A program made the position numbers and the translations under genes. Under the pieces are notes generated by a model that was not told the origin of the DNA, ran no database searches, and saw only the letters and a program-made list of their open reading frames with translations. Positions 45,688 through 55,271 of a DNA stretch of 64,000 nt are shown here, piece after piece. Numbering within the stretch: the first letter of the stretch is position 1; every line of letters starts with the position of its first letter. The stretch covers positions 23,572 to 87,571 of the forward strand of contig DUBE01000046.1 of the NCBI GenBank assembly GCA_012960475.1, read 5' to 3'. This DNA is from Planctomycetota bacterium. Lineage in GTDB: Bacteria; Planctomycetota; UBA1135; GCA-002686595.

Positions 45688-48420
45688 ATGCGCATCGGGA
45701 TATTTGTTCATGGGCTTCCGCCCCGATCGACCCACGGGGTTGAATCACACACCCAGGCCTTTGCGGAGGCGCTGGTGCGGGAGGGGTATTCCGTGGAGGT
45801 CCTCGCGCCCTGTTGCTTGCCTGGGCGGGCGCTGTATTCCCAGCGACGTGAGGTGCGTGGCTCGGGTTATGGGGTCACCTGGGTGCAGGTTGCGAGCCCC
45901 GCAGATCCGCGCCACATGGCGCGGGCGGTGGGGGCTTTCTTGGATCGCGAGCGACCGGATGTGGTGCACCTCCAGCACATGATTCACTTGAGTGCGGCAG
46001 CGATCGAAGAAGTGGAGCAACGCAAGATTCCCATGGTCTACACGGCCCATGATTTCTATCCCGTCCACGAAACCCTGAATCTGATGCGGCCGGACCTGAT
46101 GCCCTTTGAGTGCGGCGATCTGGAGATGCAGGCGCGGGTAAATCAGGCCCGAGGGTTTCTCGACAAGTTGAGCGGCCTTGGGGATCATCACGGCACCGTC
46201 CTGTTGGATCAACCCGGGTTTGCAGATCAGCTCGGGGAGGCTTCGGCCGCGACCCTGCGCGCGATCCTTGATGGCCAGCGGGATGGAGGCCTTGAAGAGG
46301 CGCGAAACGAGGTCCGCTTGCGGGCTGAGGTCATGCGCGAGACCTTTGCCAAGGTCGGCAGGCATTTCGCTACATCAGGGATGCTCGCTCGTCGCTTGGG
46401 CAGCGCGCTGGGTCGTGCGGTGGAACTGCGCCCCAGTGGCATTCGGAGTGATCACCTTTCCGCTCTGCCCCCAGCCTGTTCCCATGGGGGACCACTACGC
46501 ATTGGCTTCATAGGTGGGCTGCTCAAGCACAAGGGTGTGCATGTCCTGTTGGAGGCCTTTGCTCAGCTCGACCGGTCGGCGGAGCTGCACATTCATGGGG
46601 CTTCTCATGACAGGGTCTATGTGCGACTCCTGCGCGAGCGTGCGGCTGAAGTGGGGGCGGTCATGCATGGGGAATACAGCCGCGGGGAATTGCCTGAGAT
46701 ACTGGCGGGCCTCGATCTGCTGGTTGTGCCTTCCCTTTGGATTGAGAATGCGCCCTATGTAATTCGCGAGGCCTTTGCCGCTCATCGGCCCGTACTGGTT
46801 TCGGACACTGAAGCCCTGCGCGAAAGCGTGAGGGATGGCGAAGACGGCCTCTTGTTTGCTCAGGGGGATGCCGTCGCCTTGAGCGCGGCCCTTAGGCGTC
46901 TAGTCGATGAGGATGGGCTCTTTGGGCATCTGGTGACGGGCATCAATGCGCCCCTTTCAATTGACGCGGAGGCTCGGGCCTATGGGCAGACCTATGGGGA
47001 TCTTGTGCACGAGGCACAGGTTGAGAAACCACTGCCCGTGTTGCCCGCCAGCGTTGAGCCTTTTGCGGAGCGCTATGCAGCCCTTGAGATCCTGCCTACC
47101 CGAGATCTGTTCGAGAAGGTGCAGAGTGGGCTGGAAAAACTCGGGACTTGCATGGGGGTGGCCCAAGCACCGGCGGATCTCTTGACCCAGGCGGTGTCTT
47201 CGGGGTCGCCCACCAGGGATCTCTTGCTGGATCATGACCGTGCACTTGAATGGTTGCGCAAGAGTCTGGCGGATATGGAACATGCCCGGGAGGAGATGGA
47301 AAAGCGCGCGGGTTGGTTCCAGGAACAACTCGCCAGCGCCGAAAAGCGCGCTCAGTGGCTCAGTCAACAGGTGGATCACGGGGAGAGCACAACTGGGGTG
47401 GAACGGGATTGGTTGAAGGAGTCCAAGCAAGACCTTGAACAGGAGCGCGACTGGTTGCGTCGGCAGCAGGCGGAGACCGAGAAGACGAATGTCTGGTTGC
47501 GCGAGTCCCTCGATCAAGCTGAGCAAGAGGCCCAGAAAATGCGTGAGTGGGCCGAGGACTCAATCCAAAAAGCTGGGGAGGAAACAGAGAAAGCCAATCA
47601 GGCCATGAGGGACGCGGCCGCGGAAACCGAGAAGGCCAATGCTGCAGGCGCAGAAGCCGCCGAGGATGCTCAAAAGGCTCAGGAGTGGACGGCCGAGTCC
47701 CGGGAGCAGACTACGGCGGAGAACGAGTGGCTCAAGGAGACCGCAGAAGAGTTGCGCCGGGAGAATCTCTGGCTGCAGGAGAAGGCTGACGATGGAGACG
47801 CTGCAATAACTGCTGCGCAGGCGTCCGCTACGGAAGCCACCCGAGCTTTGGCAGCCCTGGGGCAGGAGCGGGAGTGGATGCGTGGGGTCTTGGAATCCCG
47901 CCAGCAGGAGTTGCGTTGGATTCGCGAGCGGCTGACCGGCGGTGCGGTGCCAGAGGGGGAAGACCCCTCCAAGGACCATGCGGCGATTTTTGCGGCTCAT
48001 GAGGCTTTGGAGCGCGAACTAGTGGCAATGCGCTCTCACGAACAATGGCTGTATACCGAACTTGCCACTATCGCCAGCATTCTTGAGAGCCAAGGGCCAG
48101 GGAGCGAAGCGTTGGTAGCCGATGAGTTGCCCCGAGCCCTGGCCAGTATGCGCGCCGCCGCTGCTCGCTCCATGGGCGAGCTTGTCTGGCGGCGGAAGGA
48201 GATGTTGGCTGCCCGAGAGGGTTCTGATCGTTTGCTCGCGCGCCTTGCTGCGCCGGAGCTGGCGGACCGCATTCGTTCCTGGGAGCTGACCCCCGGTCCC
48301 CCGGCCCCGCTGCCGCCCGTTGTCGATCCTGAACTCGCGAGTCCCGAAGAGAAGGAGTCCGAAGGCCTGCACCGGTCTGCTCCCGACGGCATTCTTTCTG
48401 ATGATGAGGACGAGTCATGA
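45688..48420 (+). CDS. Glycosyltransferase family 4 fused to a Trp-periodic coiled coil
   Basis: A 910-residue protein. Residues 1-435 form a GT-B glycosyltransferase: RIGIFVHGLPPRSTHGVE at the start, TAHDFYPV near 115, RIGFIGGLLKHKGVHVL near 270 and PSLWIENAPYVIREA near 350. From about 511 to 790 the sequence becomes a charged coiled coil in which Trp recurs with spacings of 14, 18 or 21 residues, most often exactly 14. The rest is a helical, then proline-rich, acidic tail. A large coiled coil after a GT4 domain suggests attachment to, or length control of, a glycan assembly machine. TATCCT (45674-45679) lies 8 bases before the ATG. The stop overlaps the GT2 gene (ATGA). Confidence 0.85.
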   Translation: MRIGIFVHGLPPRSTHGVESHTQAFAEALVREGYSVEVLAPCCLPGRALYSQRREVRGSGYGVTWVQVASPADPRHMARAVGAFLDRERPDVVHLQHMIHLSAAAIEEVEQRKIPMVYTAHDFYPVHETLNLMRPDLMPFECGDLEMQARVNQARGFLDKLSGLGDHHGTVLLDQPGFADQLGEASAATLRAILDGQRDGGLEEARNEVRLRAEVMRETFAKVGRHFATSGMLARRLGSALGRAVELRPSGIRSDHLSALPPACSHGGPLRIGFIGGLLKHKGVHVLLEAFAQLDRSAELHIHGASHDRVYVRLLRERAAEVGAVMHGEYSRGELPEILAGLDLLVVPSLWIENAPYVIREAFAAHRPVLVSDTEALRESVRDGEDGLLFAQGDAVALSAALRRLVDEDGLFGHLVTGINAPLSIDAEARAYGQTYGDLVHEAQVEKPLPVLPASVEPFAERYAALEILPTRDLFEKVQSGLEKLGTCMGVAQAPADLLTQAVSSGSPTRDLLLDHDRALEWLRKSLADMEHAREEMEKRAGWFQEQLASAEKRAQWLSQQVDHGESTTGVERDWLKESKQDLEQERDWLRRQQAETEKTNVWLRESLDQAEQEAQKMREWAEDSIQKAGEETEKANQAMRDAAAETEKANAAGAEAAEDAQKAQEWTAESREQTTAENEWLKETAEELRRENLWLQEKADDGDAAITAAQASATEATRALAALGQEREWMRGVLESRQQELRWIRERLTGGAVPEGEDPSKDHAAIFAAHEALERELVAMRSHEQWLYTELATIASILESQGPGSEALVADELPRALASMRAAAARSMGELVWRRKEMLAAREGSDRLLARLAAPELADRIRSWELTPGPPAPLPPVVDPELASPEEKESEGLHRSAPDGILSDDEDES

Positions 48421-49364
48421 GTCAACGAGTTGCCGTAGTCATTCCCGCTCTGGACGATCGGGATCTGTTGACTCAGAGCCTGCCCCTGTTGATCGACGAG
48501 TTGGAGGCCCGTGGTTGCGACGATGAGTTGACCGTGGTGGACGACACGGGTCAGGATCTCTTGGCCGCTTGGATCGCCGAACGATTCCCCGGTCGCGTGC
48601 GCGTGATCGTGCGTGAGAGTTGTGGAGGCTTTGCCAAGGCTCTGGTCACGGGTGCTCGCCTGGGTACGGCGGAGTTGCTCTTGTGTTTGAACCCCGATGT
48701 ACGCGTGCGCCCCGGCTTCCTGACTCCCCTGGTGGAAGCCATGGTCGATCCTGAGGTTCACTCGGTTTCCCCCCGGGTGCTGCTCAACGGTGATGTCCAA
48801 CGAGCGGAAACCCACCAGCGCATGTTGGTGGACGGGGGTCGCCTTGTCAGCCAGCCCCTGACTCCCGATCCCGATTCCAGCGAACCAGTGCCAATCCCTT
48901 TCCCTCTGGGGGGCGCCATGATGGTTCGCCGGGAAGAGTTCTTGGCTGAGGGCGGTTTCGATCCTCTCCTTGCGCCCTTCTACTTTGAAGACACAGACCT
49001 GGGCCTCACCGCCTGGCGACGGGGCCGCAAGGTGCTGGAGATTCCCAGCAGCGTGGTGGAGCATCACCACCGGGGAACCATAGGCCGCGTGGTGCCAGAG
49101 AAACTCGTGCGGGCCGCCATTGAACGCAATCGCTTGTTAGTCCACTGGAAGCACTTGGATTCCAAGACAGCCGCCCACGAGCACTACCTCGCTCTCTACC
49201 GCGATGCCTTGGACGCAGGCATCGGCGATCGTCGGGAAGAGTTGATCTGGATGGCCCTGGCCCTGGAAGACTTGGAAGCTGCCACCGCTTCGCGCAGCAG
49301 ATTGGGTTCCATGCAAAGAACCCTGGAAGCAGCTCTCGTAGCCGCAGATCCGAGCCGGGGCTGA
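48417..49364 (+). CDS. Glycosyltransferase family 2 protein
   Basis: A 315-residue GT-A glycosyltransferase. VAVVIPALDDRD at the N-terminus, VVDDTGQD near 40, the metal-binding N-P-D at LLCLNPDVRV near 93, and FYFEDTDLGLTAWRRG near 190 (the E-D-x-D acid and following helix) fit WbbL-type rhamnosyl or galactofuranosyl transferases. It is coupled to the upstream GT4/coiled-coil gene by an ATGA overlap, so both probably build the same surface glycan. Confidence 0.88.
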   Translation: MSQRVAVVIPALDDRDLLTQSLPLLIDELEARGCDDELTVVDDTGQDLLAAWIAERFPGRVRVIVRESCGGFAKALVTGARLGTAELLLCLNPDVRVRPGFLTPLVEAMVDPEVHSVSPRVLLNGDVQRAETHQRMLVDGGRLVSQPLTPDPDSSEPVPIPFPLGGAMMVRREEFLAEGGFDPLLAPFYFEDTDLGLTAWRRGRKVLEIPSSVVEHHHRGTIGRVVPEKLVRAAIERNRLLVHWKHLDSKTAAHEHYLALYRDALDAGIGDRREELIWMALALEDLEAATASRSRLGSMQRTLEAALVAADPSRG

Positions 49365-49381
49365 AACCGGGAGCACAGAGC

Positions 49382-50584
49382 TCAACTAGACACGCGGTCA
49401 AGAACCTCGCCCAGGATCTGGACATGGTGCTTCGCCCGGAATTCCGCTTCGACCTTGGCTTGGCCGGCCTGGCCGAGCTGGGTGGCGAGGGCGGGGTCTG
49501 CGGTCAGGCGGCCGATGGCTTGGACCAAGGCTTGAATGTCGCCTGGTGGAACGAGCAAGCCGGTGACCTCCGGTTCGAGCCACTGGCGTACGCCGCCCAC
49601 ATCGCAGGCGATCATGGCACGGGCGTGGGCCATGGCTTCGATTCCAACTATGCCGAAGGGCTCGGCCCACAGGCTGGGCATCAGCGATGCGCGCACGTGG
49701 GACAGGATTGCGCGCATGGAGGAGGCTGTGACCCAGCCGGTGAACAGTACGCGTTCGGAGATTCCGTGACCTTCGGCGCTGGCTTTGAGGGGTTCGAGCA
49801 GGGGGCCGTCGCCGGCGATGATCAGGCCGCAGTCTGGGACCCTCGCGATGGACTCAAGCAGGAACTCAAGCCCCTTCTCCGGTACCAGGCGGGCGGCGCA
49901 GAGGAATACGGGGCGCGGAGCCTGGGTTCCAAAGAAGTTGACGAGGTCCTGGGGCAGAGAGGCGTTGGGGTCCGGTTCTTCGAGGGTGAAGTATGGACAG
50001 ACCGTGATCTCATCGCTCCGCGCTCCGACTGCTTCGAGTTCCTTGGCCATGTACTGCGAAGCCACAATCAGATGCCGCGCAGAGCCCAGGCGTCGGATCT
50101 CGCGCACCCGGCCAAGGACCCGACGTACTCCGCGCCAGCCCCGCGGAAGGTCCAGGCAACCTCCGTCCACGATCCGAGGCAGGCACGCCATGGGGGCGGG
50201 GGAATCGCAGGTGGTTCCGTCGGCTCGGCGCTTGTTCAGGCCGGGGCAGAAAAAGGTGTGATCTTGAACGAATCGCACCAGGGGCGCGACCGAAGCCAGT
50301 TGTACAGCGACCCAGGGCGCGACTCCAGAGACCAGGAGAACCAGATCCACCCGCAGGGCCGCCAACACATTCTCAGCATCAGGGTGATCTTCCTGGGCGG
50401 CGAAGAAATCCCCCAGGGGTGAATAGGTAAGGGCCTCGGCCCCTGGCGGCAGGGGAGCGTCGCCCCCCGCGCTGAGGATCACCAACTCATCCCCGGCCGC
50501 GGCCAGTTGTTCGGCCAGATCCAGGGCATAGCGTTCGCTGCCACCGATGGGCTCCCAGCGCCCAACCGCCAGTGCAATGCGCAT
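49382..50584 (-). CDS. Glycosyltransferase family 4 protein
   Basis: A 400-residue GT-B enzyme. It opens with [19 protein letters not shown] and has [14 protein letters not shown] near 106 and a Cys-containing loop. The donor site is [17 protein letters not shown] near 224 and [24 protein letters not shown] near 310-335 (E-x7-E). It is the last gene of a coaE-rho-GT run: its ATG overlaps the rho stop (ATGA). Coupling a glycosyltransferase to rho is unusual and may just reflect dense packing. Confidence 0.88.
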   Translation of the reverse strand: MRIALAVGRWEPIGGSERYALDLAEQLAAAGDELVILSAGGDAPLPPGAEALTYSPLGDFFAAQEDHPDAENVLAALRVDLVLLVSGVAPWVAVQLASVAPLVRFVQDHTFFCPGLNKRRADGTTCDSPAPMACLPRIVDGGCLDLPRGWRGVRRVLGRVREIRRLGSARHLIVASQYMAKELEAVGARSDEITVCPYFTLEEPDPNASLPQDLVNFFGTQAPRPVFLCAARLVPEKGLEFLLESIARVPDCGLIIAGDGPLLEPLKASAEGHGISERVLFTGWVTASSMRAILSHVRASLMPSLWAEPFGIVGIEAMAHARAMIACDVGGVRQWLEPEVTGLLVPPGDIQALVQAIGRLTADPALATQLGQAGQAKVEAEFRAKHHVQILGEVLDRVSS

Positions 50585-52071
50585 CAGCCGATGGTCATCA
50601 GGAACTCGGCGTTGACTGAGGTCTTGCGCATCTTGGCGATCAGCATTTCCATGGCTTCCACAGGGTCGAGTTCGTTGAGGACCTTGCGCAACATCCAGAC
50701 ACGCTCGATTTCCTCGTCAGTGAAGAGCAATTCTTCCTTGCGGGTGCCGGAGCGGTTGATGTCGATTGCAGGGAAGATCCGTCGATCGGAAAGGCGTCGG
50801 TCGAGGACGATTTCCGAGTTGCCTGTGCCCTTGAACTCCTCAAAGATCACTTCGTCCATTTTGGAACCAGTTTCGATCAGGGCTGTGCCAAGGATTGTCA
50901 GGGATCCCCCGTGTTCGATGTTGCGCGCTGAGCCGAAGAAGCGTTTGGGAAACTGCAGCGCCGTTGCCTCAAGGCCACCTGAGAGCAGCTTGCCGTTGCT
51001 TGGGGCTTCGGTGTTACATGCACGAGCGAGGCGCGTGATCGAGTCCAACAGGATGACCACATCTTCCCCGGCCTCGACCATGCACTTGGCCTTCTCGATC
51101 ACCATCTCGGCCACTTGTATGTGACGGCTGGCGGGTTCGTCAAAGGTGGAGGAGACCACCTCTACCTTGTCACCGATCACGCTACGCTCGAAGTCGGTGA
51201 CCTCTTCGGGTCGCTCGTCCACCAGAAGAATAATCAGGTGGCAGTCGGTGGCGTTGGCCACGATGGACTTGGCCAGCATATGGAGCAGGACTGTCTTGCC
51301 CGTGCGCGGGGGGGCGACGATCAAGCCGCGCTGACCGCGGCCCACGGGAGCTACCAGGTCGATGATGCGCATCTCGAGGGGGTTTTCTTGGGTCCCCTCC
51401 AGGGTGAAGCGCTGTTCCGGGTAGAGGGGGATGAGTTCCTTGAAGCCTGCGCGGCCCATGGACTCTTCTGGTTCGTCCCCGTCGATCGAGGTGACTTGAT
51501 CGAGGCAAAAGTACTTTTCCCCTTCCCCAAGTGGGCGCAGGATACCTGTCAGGGTCATGCCTCTTGCCAGGCTGCAAGCCTCGGCAATGGAGTGCGGCAC
51601 AAAGACATCCTCCTCAGAGGGCATGTAGTCCGTGTGCTGTGTGCGCAGGAAGACATGCTTGCTGTCCCAGACATCCACCACACCTTGGACTTGGATCGGC
51701 ATGTGGTTCTGCAGACGGTGGCGTGTGATCTCCCAGATTGCTTCGCGCCGATTGCGGCCCTGGAAGTCATCGACCTTCAAGTCCTCTGCCAACTCGTGCA
51801 TTTCATTGAGGTGCATGGCCAGGAGCGCATCGTGCTCCACAGGATCCGGGGCCGCGCCCTTCTTGGCTTCGGGCAGGGATTCAAGCAGTTCTGCTTTCTC
51901 GTCGGCGCTGAGGTCTCTGGGCAAGGCCTCGTAGTCAATCCGCAGGCCAACCTCTTTGAGGGGACCCTTTGCGCCTTGGAAGCCTTTGCCTTTCTTGCGT
52001 CGGTAGCCTTGCTTGTTCTTGAACTTGCCCTTGTTGGGGCCGTGGCTGCGCTTCTTTCTTGTGGCGGTCAT
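50584..52071 (-). CDS. rho: Transcription termination factor Rho
   Basis: A 495-residue RNA-dependent helicase. The N-terminus (about 1-35) is very basic (Lys/Arg/Gly-rich, e.g. RKKGKGFQG), then come the Rho N domain and the RNA-binding OB domain (about 100-190), then the RecA-like ATPase: Walker A PPRTGKT near 258, [13 protein letters not shown] near 285, and [13 protein letters not shown] near 340 with the Q-loop region [22 protein letters not shown]-loop and C-terminal residues are intact. Standard Rho is about 420; the surplus is the basic N-terminal extension. It overlaps coaE upstream and a GT downstream (ATGA both). Confidence 0.97.
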   Translation of the reverse strand: MTATRKKRSHGPNKGKFKNKQGYRRKKGKGFQGAKGPLKEVGLRIDYEALPRDLSADEKAELLESLPEAKKGAAPDPVEHDALLAMHLNEMHELAEDLKVDDFQGRNRREAIWEITRHRLQNHMPIQVQGVVDVWDSKHVFLRTQHTDYMPSEEDVFVPHSIAEACSLARGMTLTGILRPLGEGEKYFCLDQVTSIDGDEPEESMGRAGFKELIPLYPEQRFTLEGTQENPLEMRIIDLVAPVGRGQRGLIVAPPRTGKTVLLHMLAKSIVANATDCHLIILLVDERPEEVTDFERSVIGDKVEVVSSTFDEPASRHIQVAEMVIEKAKCMVEAGEDVVILLDSITRLARACNTEAPSNGKLLSGGLEATALQFPKRFFGSARNIEHGGSLTILGTALIETGSKMDEVIFEEFKGTGNSEIVLDRRLSDRRIFPAIDINRSGTRKEELLFTDEEIERVWMLRKVLNELDPVEAMEMLIAKMRKTSVNAEFLMTIG

Positions 52072-52712
52072 GGAGCTTTGGGAGGGGATAGGCGTGCGAT
52101 GGTCGTAAGTAGTGTTCGCACGTTTTCGTTCAGTTCGGATAGGGTGCCGTCGGCGCGCAGGGTCCAGTGGGCGGCCGCCTGCTTCGCGCTCAAGGGGAGT
52201 TGAGTGGCCTCGCGCCGGGCAACTTCGCCCGGAGCCCAGCCACGGTCGTGCTGTGCACGCCGGTCTCGTTCCTCGTCAGGGACCTCGATGAAAATCAGGT
52301 GATCGCAGGCCGCCGCCAGGCCGTGCTCGGCATCATTCTCCAAGAGGAGAGGAACATCGAGCACAATGTGCGGGACACCGCAGGCCCTGGCCCGCTTGAG
52401 GTCGCTGGATATTCTGGCACGAATGGCCGGGTGGGTCCAGCCTTCAAGTTGCTTGCGTGCCTCCTGATCCTCAAAAATCACCTTTCCCAGGGCTGAGCGG
52501 TTGACCTGGCCGTTGGAATCGAGCACCTCAGGGCCGAAGGCCTCGGCGATGCGGGCGATCATCTCGGGCTCCGTGAGGATCTCGTGGGCCAGGTGGTCGG
52601 CGGAGATCACTTTTCCCGAGGAACCTGCCACGAGGTCTGCCACAGTACTTTTTCCCGCAGCTACGCCGCCCAGGAGGCCAAAGACCACGGATGCTTGAGG
52701 AGTGGCTTGCAA
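52068..52712 (-). CDS. coaE: Dephospho-CoA kinase
   Basis: A 214-residue P-loop kinase that phosphorylates dephospho-CoA to CoA. The P-loop is GGVAAGKST (15-23), followed by ISADHLAHEIL near 35-45 (the substrate-binding D), a HPAIR motif near 93, DVPLLLEN near 118 and QHDRG near 153. Start is TTG at 52712; no Shine-Dalgarno is obvious. It leads the coaE-rho-GT run, with its stop overlapping the rho start. The 267-base gap to the divergent upstream gene is pyrimidine-rich and shows no feature I can support. Confidence 0.93.
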   Translation of the reverse strand: MQATPQASVVFGLLGGVAAGKSTVADLVAGSSGKVISADHLAHEILTEPEMIARIAEAFGPEVLDSNGQVNRSALGKVIFEDQEARKQLEGWTHPAIRARISSDLKRARACGVPHIVLDVPLLLENDAEHGLAAACDHLIFIEVPDEERDRRAQHDRGWAPGEVARREATQLPLSAKQAAAHWTLRADGTLSELNENVRTLLTTIARLSPPKAP

Positions 52713-52979
52713 GACTCGGAAACCAGGGGTGCTGATGGGGTTAGGAGTGGACGGAGGAGCTCTCTGAGCCTCTTCGGGGGCGGGATGGCCGCCGCATCAG
52801 GGTAGAAAGGGACCGGCCCTTCGCCAACCTGCGGCTTCCAACCTTGCCTCCAGACCCCCTTATCGGTTATCTAGTGCCCCCTTCATACGGGTCCTGCCCA
52901 GCGGCTGGTCCCGTCCTCCCCCCAGAACCCCCCTAGCCCCGCCTCCCCGATGGTCGTTCACGATCGGGAGGCCCGATGC

Positions 52980-54245
52980 ATGATGCAGCGATCCAACAGC
53001 GGCACGGCCCGCGTAAGCGCCATTTGGATGATCCTTGTGTTTGTCCTTTTCCTTGGAGCCACCATGATGGCTTATTCCACCAGCGGTGCCCGGACCAAGG
53101 CTATTGAATCTAAGGAGGCTGCGGAAGCAGCGACTGCCGTTGCTGACGAGAAACGTGCGGAGGCCCTCGACTCAAGTCGGCGCATCTCCGAAGTCCTCGG
53201 CTGGTATGACCGTGCCAACGCGACCTCCCGTTCAGATGTGGCCCTTGCAAGCTCTGGTCTGAGCGAGTTCAAGAACGCATTCGGTGGCATGACCGATGCG
53301 GAGAAAACCTGGGAAGAGTCCTGGCCCCAGGCGGCTAGCGCCTACCAGCAGACTCTCAACACAATACGCACCCTGGAAGGCCAGGTTGCCGACCTGCGTA
53401 ATCAAGTCAGCGCTGCGAGCTCGGCTACCGCTTCAGTAACCGATGCCAAGAACACTGCGATCCGCGGCTTGGAGCAGCAGTTGGCTGATGCTCAGTCCAA
53501 CGCTCAGGACGAGCGCAATGACCTGGAGCGCCAGCTATCCGCTGCCCGCAATCAGTTCTCTTCCGCCGACGCCAGTTGGAAGGCTTCTCAGTCAGAATTG
53601 GCCGACGAGAAGCGTGCCCGAGAAATGGACGGCCAGGCGGCCCGCACTCGTCACGGTGCCTTGACCCGTGCGCTTTCTGACCAAGCTGGCCTGACCAAGG
53701 AAAAGCAAGGCCACGACGGTGAGATTCTCGCCACCTCCGCCAGCCTCAATATCGCCTACCTGAACCTAGGCGCCACCGATCGCGTCAGCCGAGGCATGCG
53801 ATTCAACATCACCAGCGGCAAGCCCGGGTCCAGCACACACAAGGGCATTGTGGAAGTGATCGATGTGGAGTCCGACCGCGCAGTCTGCAAGATCATCTCC
53901 CTGATGGACCAGTATGACCCGATCGTCGAGCGCGATCTGGCCTCCAACCCGCTCTTCGTCCCCGGTGGCGAACGGAATGCCGTGATGGCGGGCCGCTTCT
54001 CAGGCAGCTGGAACGAGGCTGAGCTGCGCACGCTGATGGGCGAGATCGGCATCAATGTGCAGAGCAAGATGGACAAGTCCACCGCCTTCCTGATCGTGGG
54101 CGATCCACTTTATAACGATCCGGAGACCGGCGAGCCCCTTGAGGAGCCCATGGCGATCTCCGAGCTGGTTGTCTACAAGGACGCCGAGGCTGCTGGCCTG
54201 ACCATCGTGTCCATCGAGGACATTCGCCGGTTCTTCGTCAAGTGA
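52980..54245 (+). CDS. Membrane-anchored coiled-coil protein with BRCT-like C-terminus
   Basis: A 421-residue protein. One N-terminal membrane helix (about 14-33), a helical coiled-coil region rich in Ala, Glu, Gln and Ser (about 45-250), a beta-type segment (about 262-330), and a C-terminal domain (about 337-421) patterned like BRCT: G-R-F-S-G opening, ELRTLMGEIGINVQ helix and strand, STAFLIVGDP, then AEAAGLTIVSIEDIRRFF. BRCT domains bind phosphopeptides or DNA ends and are cytoplasmic in ligase A, so a membrane-tethered version is unusual. ATG at 52980 follows GGGAGG (52966-52971) by 8 bases; an ATG at 52950 in the same frame lacks such a site. No family recognised for the whole protein. 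Confidence 0.75.
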   Translation: MMQRSNSGTARVSAIWMILVFVLFLGATMMAYSTSGARTKAIESKEAAEAATAVADEKRAEALDSSRRISEVLGWYDRANATSRSDVALASSGLSEFKNAFGGMTDAEKTWEESWPQAASAYQQTLNTIRTLEGQVADLRNQVSAASSATASVTDAKNTAIRGLEQQLADAQSNAQDERNDLERQLSAARNQFSSADASWKASQSELADEKRAREMDGQAARTRHGALTRALSDQAGLTKEKQGHDGEILATSASLNIAYLNLGATDRVSRGMRFNITSGKPGSSTHKGIVEVIDVESDRAVCKIISLMDQYDPIVERDLASNPLFVPGGERNAVMAGRFSGSWNEAELRTLMGEIGINVQSKMDKSTAFLIVGDPLYNDPETGEPLEEPMAISELVVYKDAEAAGLTIVSIEDIRRFFVK

Positions 54246-54350
54246 CCCTCAATCGGCGGGTCGTCCCTTGCGGAGGACCCCCACAATTCGGATCCTTGCA
54301 GCGGCCGGGCCTCTTACCACAGGGGTCCGGCCGCGAGCATTGGAACTGCC

Positions 54351-55271
54351 ATGGCGACCCTACCCAATCCCGACGACGAGCAAGACATCGAGGCCTCACG
54401 TATGACGCTGGGGGAGCACCTCGAAGAACTGCGCAGTCGACTGTTCCGGAGCGTGGTGGTTCTTGTGCTGGTGTTCTCGGTGGTCTACGCCTGGCGATTC
54501 GATGTCTTCAGCATTATTCAGGGGCCTCATCAGAAGGCCATGGTGATGCTCAACGAAGCTCGTGCTGAGCACTTTCACGGGTTGATTCAAGAGCAACAGG
54601 CGGCGGGGCAAGAAGTGGATCCCTCGATTTGGTTTGAAGAGGGCTACCCCGAGGCCAAGGTCCTGACCCCAAGTTATCGCAGCGAAGATCGCCTGAAGCA
54701 CTTTTCCGCAGACCAAGGATTCTTGTTGCGCCTCAGGGTCTGTTTTTGGATTTCCATTTTCTTGGCGGGGCCCTATCTGTTGCTGCAGATGTGGGGTTTT
54801 ATTGCGGCGGGCCTTTACCGCAGTGAGAAGTCGGTGGTCCGTCGCTATCTGCCCACGTCCTTGGGACTGTTTCTGGGGGGGGTGTTGTTTGGGTACTTCG
54901 TGATGGTGCCTTACGCCCTTTACTTTCTGGGGCTGGACGATCTGAACTTGGATACTCTTGAGGTGGGTAGCCAGATCGCGAGTAGCTACCTGGAGTTCAT
55001 GAAGGGGTTGGCCCTGGCCATGGGAGCGGTGTTCCAGTTGCCGGTTATCATGTTGGCCCTTTCCAAGCTGGGTCTGGTGGAAGCTGATGTCTGGTCCCAG
55101 TACCGGCGGCACATGGTTGTGGGCGCCTTGGTGGTCGCTGCGATTCTGACTCCGCCGGACCCTATCACTCAGATGTTGATGGCCGGGCCGATTGTGATTC
55201 TCTACGAGGTGGGCGTGTGGTTGACCCGTCTGGCTGCGCGCAGGGAAGCATCTGAGCAGGCGCTGAGTTGA
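54351..55271 (+). CDS. tatC: Sec-independent protein translocase TatC
   Basis: A 306-residue integral membrane protein, receptor core of the twin-arginine translocase. It opens with the MTLGEHLEELRSRLFRS cytoplasmic motif (18-34), which recognises the signal peptide, followed by six membrane helices (first about 35-50, second about 128-146). The loop between helices 1 and 2 is about 75 residues, roughly twice that of E. coli TatC. The F-x-L-P motif in the middle (VFQLPVIM near 228) and LTPPDPITQ near 262 are canonical. The stop overlaps the cinA start. TatA/B are not encoded here. Confidence 0.93.
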   Translation: MATLPNPDDEQDIEASRMTLGEHLEELRSRLFRSVVVLVLVFSVVYAWRFDVFSIIQGPHQKAMVMLNEARAEHFHGLIQEQQAAGQEVDPSIWFEEGYPEAKVLTPSYRSEDRLKHFSADQGFLLRLRVCFWISIFLAGPYLLLQMWGFIAAGLYRSEKSVVRRYLPTSLGLFLGGVLFGYFVMVPYALYFLGLDDLNLDTLEVGSQIASSYLEFMKGLALAMGAVFQLPVIMLALSKLGLVEADVWSQYRRHMVVGALVVAAILTPPDPITQMLMAGPIVILYEVGVWLTRLAARREASEQALS

